Both the position numbers and the translations under genes were made by a program. The notes beneath the pieces were generated by a model. It did not search any database. It saw only the letters and a list, made by a program, of their open reading frames with translations, and was not told the DNA's origin. From assembly GCA_033439255.1 (NCBI GenBank), contig CM065885.1, positions 2,046,001-2,110,000 on the forward strand: 64,000 bases of DNA. Reading direction: 5' to 3'. Positions 58,173-64,000 of this stretch are shown piece after piece. Source of the stretch: Hericium rajendrae (taxonomy: Eukaryota; Basidiomycota; Agaricomycetes; Russulales; Hericiaceae). Each line of letters begins with the position of its first letter. Within the stretch, counting starts at the first letter, position 1.

Positions 58173-59393
58173 CTACGCCCACGCCGCCTCCGCGCGCTTC
58201 TTGCACGCCTCGCACACCCGCCCGCGATGCGGCGTCCGGCTCCCCACCATCCAATCAAACCCGCCCCACCCCTCCGGCACGCCGCCCCCAGCGCTGCTGC
58301 TGCTGCCCGTACTGCTCGCGCTGTCCACGTCGTCCGGGTAGCGCACGCCGACGCGCTCGCCGAGCCCGCGCAGCAGGTCGCGCACGAACGCATAGTCCGG
58401 CATCTCGCCGAACTGCAGCTCGCGCGCGTACGCGTGCAGCACGCCAAACTCGCGCGGGAGGTTGTGCGTGAGCGTGCCCTGCGCGGCGATCTTCGCGTCG
58501 CGGATGATCTCCCACGTCGCGGCGACGGTCGGCGCCTTGAGCTTCCGCCAGGGCAGCGTGCCGCGCAGGAAGTAGATGAGCATGTACGACAGGGACTCGA
58601 GGTCGTCGCGCGGGGAGCACTCTGCGCGGAGACGAGTCGGTCAGTATTATGTACGCGATAGCAATCCGATTTTGGGCGGTGTACGCACCAATACCGAGGT
58701 GGGTGTTGAGGGATGCGAAGAGGGACGTGCCGACGCCGTGGCGCGTGTCCTGGTGGTACGGGATGTGCACGCCTGTGCGCGCATCGCGGTACTTCTTGGC
58801 GAGGCCAAAGTCGATGACGTTGACGAGGTGAGCGGCGCGGCTGGTGCCCATGACGAAGTTGGCGGGCTTGATGTCGCGGTGGACGAGGTCGTGCGTGTGT
58901 ATGAACTCGAGACGGGAGATCTGCGCGAAGCCGAAGTCAGCCCGAAATGGACGTGACGCGTTTCATGACGCGCGCGGGAAAAGAGGCGCACCAGCTGGTC
59001 AGCGAGGAGCAGGACGGTCTTGAGCGAGAAGTGGCGGTTGCACATCTTGAAGAGGTCCTCCAATGAAGGACCGAGGAGGTCTATGACCATGACGTTGTAG
59101 TCGCCCTGCCTGCCGGACCAGATGATCCAGGGCACGCCGGGGCCGCCCATGAGCGACCTGTAGATCTTGGACTCCTGTCGGAGGGGACTGTAGACGTCCT
59201 TGGTGATGGCAGGCTCGACCTTGATGGCGACTTCCTTGCCCGCGACGGTGTGCACGCCGTAGAAGACGGTGCCTGTGGCGAGAAAAGGTCAGCGTTGGCA
59301 TCACGAGGGCGATGGCGGGGGCAGCGACGCACCGCATCCGCCAATGGCGAGCTTCTCCTCGAGTCGATATTTACCACCGAAGGTAAAGTCCAT
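58173..59393 (-). CDS. casein kinase 1-type protein kinase, copy 3 (340 aa)
   Basis: Exons 59333-59393, 58992-59272, 58689-58920, 58173-58621. Sequence, introns and upstream region are the same as copy 2 as far as I can compare by eye. Intact frame with [16 protein letters not shown] and the same altered glycine loop. Confidence 0.9.
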
Positions 59394-60354
59394 ACTGTTG
59401 ATAGTATTGCAGTGGCGGCGAGACATGGAATAAACAAACAATTAGCACTGCGAGGGTCGAGTTGATTTTGGCCAAAATGAAGTGCTGTGTACCTGTACTT
59501 GATGGTGCGCTGTCTATATAAGCGTTCCTTGAGGATGAATAGGAGGCCGGTCGACGGGGTGGCATCCACACTTGCGGGCGAGCAGAAACGAGTTGAGCCT
59601 GAAGCAAACGTGAACTCAACCGACATGGTCCTCAACTGCTGCTGACTAATCATTGTTGTTTGCCTTTTATGGGCACCCTGATATCATCTGCGCCTGTTCT
59701 GCCTCTGCTTCCCTTCACATCATGGACGTTGTGGGCACCTGCAGGCCTTCATATTCGATCTCTATGGCGACTCTGGCCCATGTAGGCACTCCTGCTCCCG
59801 CGCACGCACGTCTGCTCGTTTCCCTGACCTTCGCCGCGCACACCCATGATCTGAGATCGCCATCCCGCAGCGCCTGCACCCTGCCGTTCTGGCCCTTGGA
59901 CTGCGTGACCGTCTCCGCGCGCAGAGTTGCAACTTAGTCGTTGTTCTAGTTACTAGAGCACGCAGCCGCTCCCCTTGGTGAGTGCGACTTGGTCGGTTTC
60001 GCGCTTTCCCCTTTGTGCGCTCGACTTGGTCGTTTTCGCGCTCTTTATGCGCTCGGCTCGCTCTGCGCCGTTTCTACTCTTCTCGGTGCGCTCGATTTTA
60101 TCTATTTACTGTGCGATGCCAGCGTTCTTTCCACGTTCTTCGCCTCCCGCCGCTTTTTCTCGTTCTGAACGCGCAAGTTCTCACCCCGCACACTCTGAAA
60201 TCCGTCCTCGGCGAGAAACGCAGATCGGACGCACAGCAACTCGGCCAGAAATCGCGCTGCATCGACCTGGAATGCGGCAGGGCTGCAAGTCCCGCACAAC
60301 CACATCGATCGGGACTTTCGCCGCGCGGACATGAGCATGCCGCCCCGTCACGGC

Positions 60355-63300
60355 CGGCATCATCCTCAAGTGAGACACGCCGACGGTCCTGCTCAGTCGC
60401 CTACTTGACGATGACGCCCTCGGCGTGAGCGGGCGTTCGGTGCGGGGCTGGAGGGGTGATCGCAGGGACGTGGCACCGGCGGAGAGTTACCGGGGAAGAG
60501 CGCGCGGGATTCGGTCTGCGAGAGGTCACAAGGGTGAGTCGTTATGTCTGAGAAGATAGCAGTAACAGCACTCACCATGCAGCCCGCAGTACAACTCCCC
60601 GTCCGCGTCTCCAATTCCCATCCTGCACCCCTCGATCTCAGCACACCCGCATGCGGCACGGCTAGCGCCCTCACGCGGATTCGCACGGCGCCGATGAACA
60701 GTACAACGCACAGAACAGCAGTCCGTTCGACGCGTGCGTCATCGTCAAGTTAGGTGCGCCGGACGCGGAGACCTCGCATCAGCGCCAGCGGGTTTGTCGC
60801 TCTTCCCGAGCGTCGCAAGTCGGGCGGACACGCGCAGAGTCGCCGCGAGAGGTAGGAAACATCGGCGGGGAGGGCGCGGACGGACGTCCGCGCGCATAAG
60901 AGCAGGTTCGAAGAGGCGTCGGGGCGCTCGGGATCATGGGCGGGACGGGGCGGGGTGCTGGGACAGAGATCGGACAGAATGGCAGGGAGATGGGCAGCGC
61001 GCGCAGCTTCCTGAGACGAAGCCGAACGTGAGTCGCTGCATCTTCGAACATGGCAGCGGTACTTACCATTCACACCTCGTCCGCCCTCCCATCTCCGTCC
61101 CGCGCCTCTCGCAGCCCAGCAAAGACGAACGGCATGACGGCCCGCTCACGCGGGCGTCATCGTCAAGTTAACCCGGGCGCCCTCCTCGAAGGCCGCAACG
61201 GACGAATGGACGGCGACGACGATGGCGCCCGCACGAGGACGACGCCCGCGAGCACGCACGCTCGACACCGGCATCATCGTCAAGTTAGGTGCGCCGGACC
61301 CAGAGGCCTCGCACCAGCGCCACCGGTTTCGCCGCCTCCAGAGCGTTGAACGCCGTCTGGAATGCCTATCGACGTCGGACGGGACACGCGCAGAGGCGGA
61401 GTCGAACGTGAGTTACGGTATCTTCGAAAATAGCACTCACACTCACCACAGGTCCCCAGAATTTGTTATCCGTGCTCATCTCGCACCTCAAGCCGCCGCA
61501 GCATCAGCATCCGGACGCATTGGACGGCCCTCGCGCTGCGCCGCCGCCGCCCGAAGAGCACCCCGCCCGACGCGGGCGTCATCGTCAAGTTACGTGCGCG
61601 CCGGGCGCAACCCTCTCAGCTCGGCGACGGTGGCGCTGCGAGTTGTCGTAAGAGATGAGGAGTGTTGGTGGAGCGTGCGGGCAACCGTCTTCTTGACGAT
61701 GACGCCCTCGGCGTCTGCGTGCGGGGCGGGAGGGACAATGGACGGGACGCGGTGCCGGTGCAGAGTCGGCAGGAAGATGGGCTGCGCGCTGATTGCGCGG
61801 TCTTGAATCTGCGCGAGACATGGCTAAATTCACCGTGAGTCGCTACGTCTTCGAAGATACCACTAGCACTCACCATCGACTCCGTACAACCCCTTATCCG
61901 CGCCTTCCATCCCCCTTCCGTGCCTCTCGTAGCCTCAATGTCAGCGCCCGCACGCCCAGCGTGACGACTCGCTCGACGCGGGCGTCATCGTCAAGTTAGG
62001 CGCGCGCCCGGCGTAGGCCCCTCGTCGCAGGGACCGAGGCGTCCCTTCGCGCTGTCCAACGGTCGCCAGGAGGTGAGAATGTCGATGGGGATGGCGCGTG
62101 CCATCGTCTACTTGACGATGACGCCCTTGGCGCGGTATCGAGGCTGGCCGCCGGGGCGGAGGGACAACGGGTGTGATGCGGCGCCACGGTGGAATCAGCG
62201 GGAAGATGCGCTCCGCGCTGTTTGCGCGGGAGTTACGAGACACGGCCAACGTGAGTCGCTGCGTCTTTGAGGATAGCAGTACCACTCACCATCCCCCCCA
62301 CAACTCCTTTCCGTGTCTCCAATCCCCATCCCGCACCTCACGCAGCCTCGGCTTCAGCGTCCGTACGTATATGGCACGGCCAGCGCGCTGACGCAGATTT
62401 GCGCAGCGCCGGCGAACGGTACGATGCCCGAAGAGCAGCCCGCTCGACGCAGGCGTCATCGTCAAGTTAAATATGCGCCGTGCATAGGCCCGTCGTCGCA
62501 GCGACGGAAACGTCCCTTTTCGCAGCACCCAGCGGGTTACCACGAGGTGCGGAACGTTGTCATCTACTTGACGATGACGCCCTTGGCGCGATGAGAAGGC
62601 CGGGCGCCGGGGCGGAGAAACAGGGGGCGGGATGCAGCGCTGGGGCGCAGTCGGCGGGAGCGAAAAGAAACGTTGCGAGTGGCGACGTCATGGACGGGCT
62701 ATTCCACCACGCGCAAGGCGACACTGGGACGTCAAGGTGAGTTCCTATGCTCTCGAAAATGACAGTACCACTTACCATAGACCCTACAGAACCTTCGAGT
62801 CCCCGTCGTACCCCGCAGATCACCTCCACCTCAGCGCTCGAACGCGCTACGCCTTCTTCGGGGATCCACCGACGTACGGGCGATCGGGCGGCGCTACGCC
62901 GACCACAGGCGTCATCGTCAAGTTAGCCCGCGCCATATGACATGCCTGGAATGCCGGCGCAGACGGGACGGAGACGAGAGGACCGCGCGACCTCCATTCC
63001 GTGACGCTGAGCCATATCGACAGGGCAGGGGAGGCAGGGCGCGAGGTGACGGCGAATCGGGACGGACGACGAGCAAGCCCGCGTGACGCCGGTGTCGTCA
63101 TTAAGTCAGATGCGCCGGATGCAGGCCTGTCTCCTCTCGGCGACGGCGACGTCGCTTCCCAGCGTCCGGCGGGCGAGCAAAGTCGGCATGTGCGGGACGA
63201 AACCGAGAGGATCGCGGGACGGGCGACACATAACACCCGTCTGCCTGACGACGGGACTCTTCGCGAGGCAGCAGGGTGCAGGATGCAAGGCGATGGATTC

Positions 63301-63716
63301 CTGGCAGCGCGGACGGACCGACGACGAGCGAGTTAGCAAGATGCCGGCATCCTCGTCAAGTTACACTCACCGGACGCGAGCGTCTTGGTATCTCCAGCCC
63401 CGCCCGATCGCCATGCGTCCTCATGCGCCCTGTCGGCGTACTCGACGATGACGCCGTTGCGTCGTGCGGAATCACCTCTCGCCAGCGGATTCGTCTACTT
63501 GACGATGACGCCCTTGCGTCGCGGTCGCATTGTGAGGTTCTGAAGGCCGCGGGATCGATGACCGGGATGACAATCCACTCCGGGAGAGAAGGCGGATAGC
63601 TGTAGAATAATGGTAAGCAGGTGGCGATAAGCATCTGCGGCGCGACTCACCGGCGATGCAGGCACGTAGCAGCAGCGAAAACAATAGCCGCGTCGCGTCT
63701 ACTTGACGATGACGCC
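60355..63716. repeat. 18-bp motif array (U3, partly divergent)
   Basis: Same order as in U1 and U2 up to the reverse copy at 63700-63716; the last one of U1 would fall past the window. One reverse copy in the divergent tract, at 61690-61706, reads TTCTTGACGATGACGCC. One forward copy, at 62452-62469, is followed by AATATGCG instead of GATATGCG. Confidence 0.85.
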
Positions 63717-64000
63717 CTTGGGTCATGACGCAGGCATCGGGGACGGTGTGGGGAAAAGGGCCCGAGAGCAATCCAGGCGTGTCTTGTGACGGACAACGCA
63801 TCCGAGTCCTCCCCGCGCTGGATGTCCCGCGGGGTATAGCTAAAAATGAAAATGAAATGAGTTTGTAGCCTTTCGAAGGCAGCCGTAACACGTACCCGGC
63901 CTCCAGCTCCGCGCCTGAAAGCCGAACGCTGGCCCTCGCTCCATCCACGTTGGTGCCGATGGCGACCAGCGTCTGCACGCGGATTCGGGCGCCGCAGATT

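Larger units (their letters stand above)
58137..64000. repeat. tandem segmental duplication, unit U3 (cut by window end)
   Basis: First 5.86 kb of a third unit. Identical to U2 up to about 61330, then a divergent tract to about 61880, then near identity again with scattered single-base differences at 62330-62920 and 63750-63930. Confidence 0.9.

Noticed and set aside
30651-64000. Pure assembly duplication
   Set aside because: Cannot be fully excluded, but unit-specific substitutions, the divergent U3 tract and the mosaic first kinase are hard to produce by assembly alone.

Overview
The window reads as nuclear DNA of an agaricomycete basidiomycete. The genes are broken by many short introns (mostly 41-70 bp, GT...AG, donors often GTGAGT or GTGCGT). 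The protein families are fungal/eukaryotic (Mago nashi, MRG15/Eaf3, fungal bestrophin, UPF0538, casein kinase 1), and several unnamed families are of a kind I associate with mushroom-forming fungi. I cannot name the species. All gene models below were spliced by eye from reading frame and splice signals, without transcript support or homology searches.

Region 1 (1-8.4 kb): a relic of an Eaf3/MRG gene; an intact mago nashi gene with a 6-nt microexon; and two paralogous secreted Cys-rich protein genes, one with a Thr-rich stalk. Region 2 (8.4-22.5 kb): four paralogous two-exon genes of an unrecognised family (P1-P4 here) interspersed with decayed minus-strand gene remnants, a 995-bp TIR element with 8-bp target-site duplication, a complete 15-exon bestrophin gene and a truncated copy of its last five exons. 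Repeated local duplication and gene conversion have shaped this cluster. Region 3 (22.9-29.8 kb): a single-pass membrane protein gene (apparently frameshifted), a candidate gene carrying the C-terminal tail of the P family, a UPF0538 gene, an FMO-type flavin monooxygenase and an intact Eaf3/MRG15 gene.

Region 4 (about 30.65-64.0 kb) is more than half of the window: a roughly 13.52-kb unit present as two full tandem copies plus the first 5.9 kb of a third. Each unit starts with a minus-strand casein kinase 1 gene. Then comes a 3.7-kb satellite-like array carrying 17-18 copies of an 18-bp motif (consensus GGCGTCATCGTCAAGTTA) in both orientations, together with a mirrored GTGAGT...ACTCAC element. 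After that come a stretch of GC hairpins and about 270-bp subrepeats, a small three-exon gene of unknown function, and a nested 0.9-kb duplication. The copies are near identical but not perfectly so: U3 has a divergent tract of about 550 bp, the U1 kinase is a mosaic with a large intron insertion, and there are scattered 2-3 nt indels. This is evidence for a real, recent amplification with conversion, although assembly redundancy must be excluded.

The most unusual signal is the 18-bp motif array. Its function is unknown; inverted-terminal-repeat remnants or a paired TGACG-type binding site are inferences only. I saw no retroelement, capsid-bearing element, CRISPR array or RNA gene that I could support.
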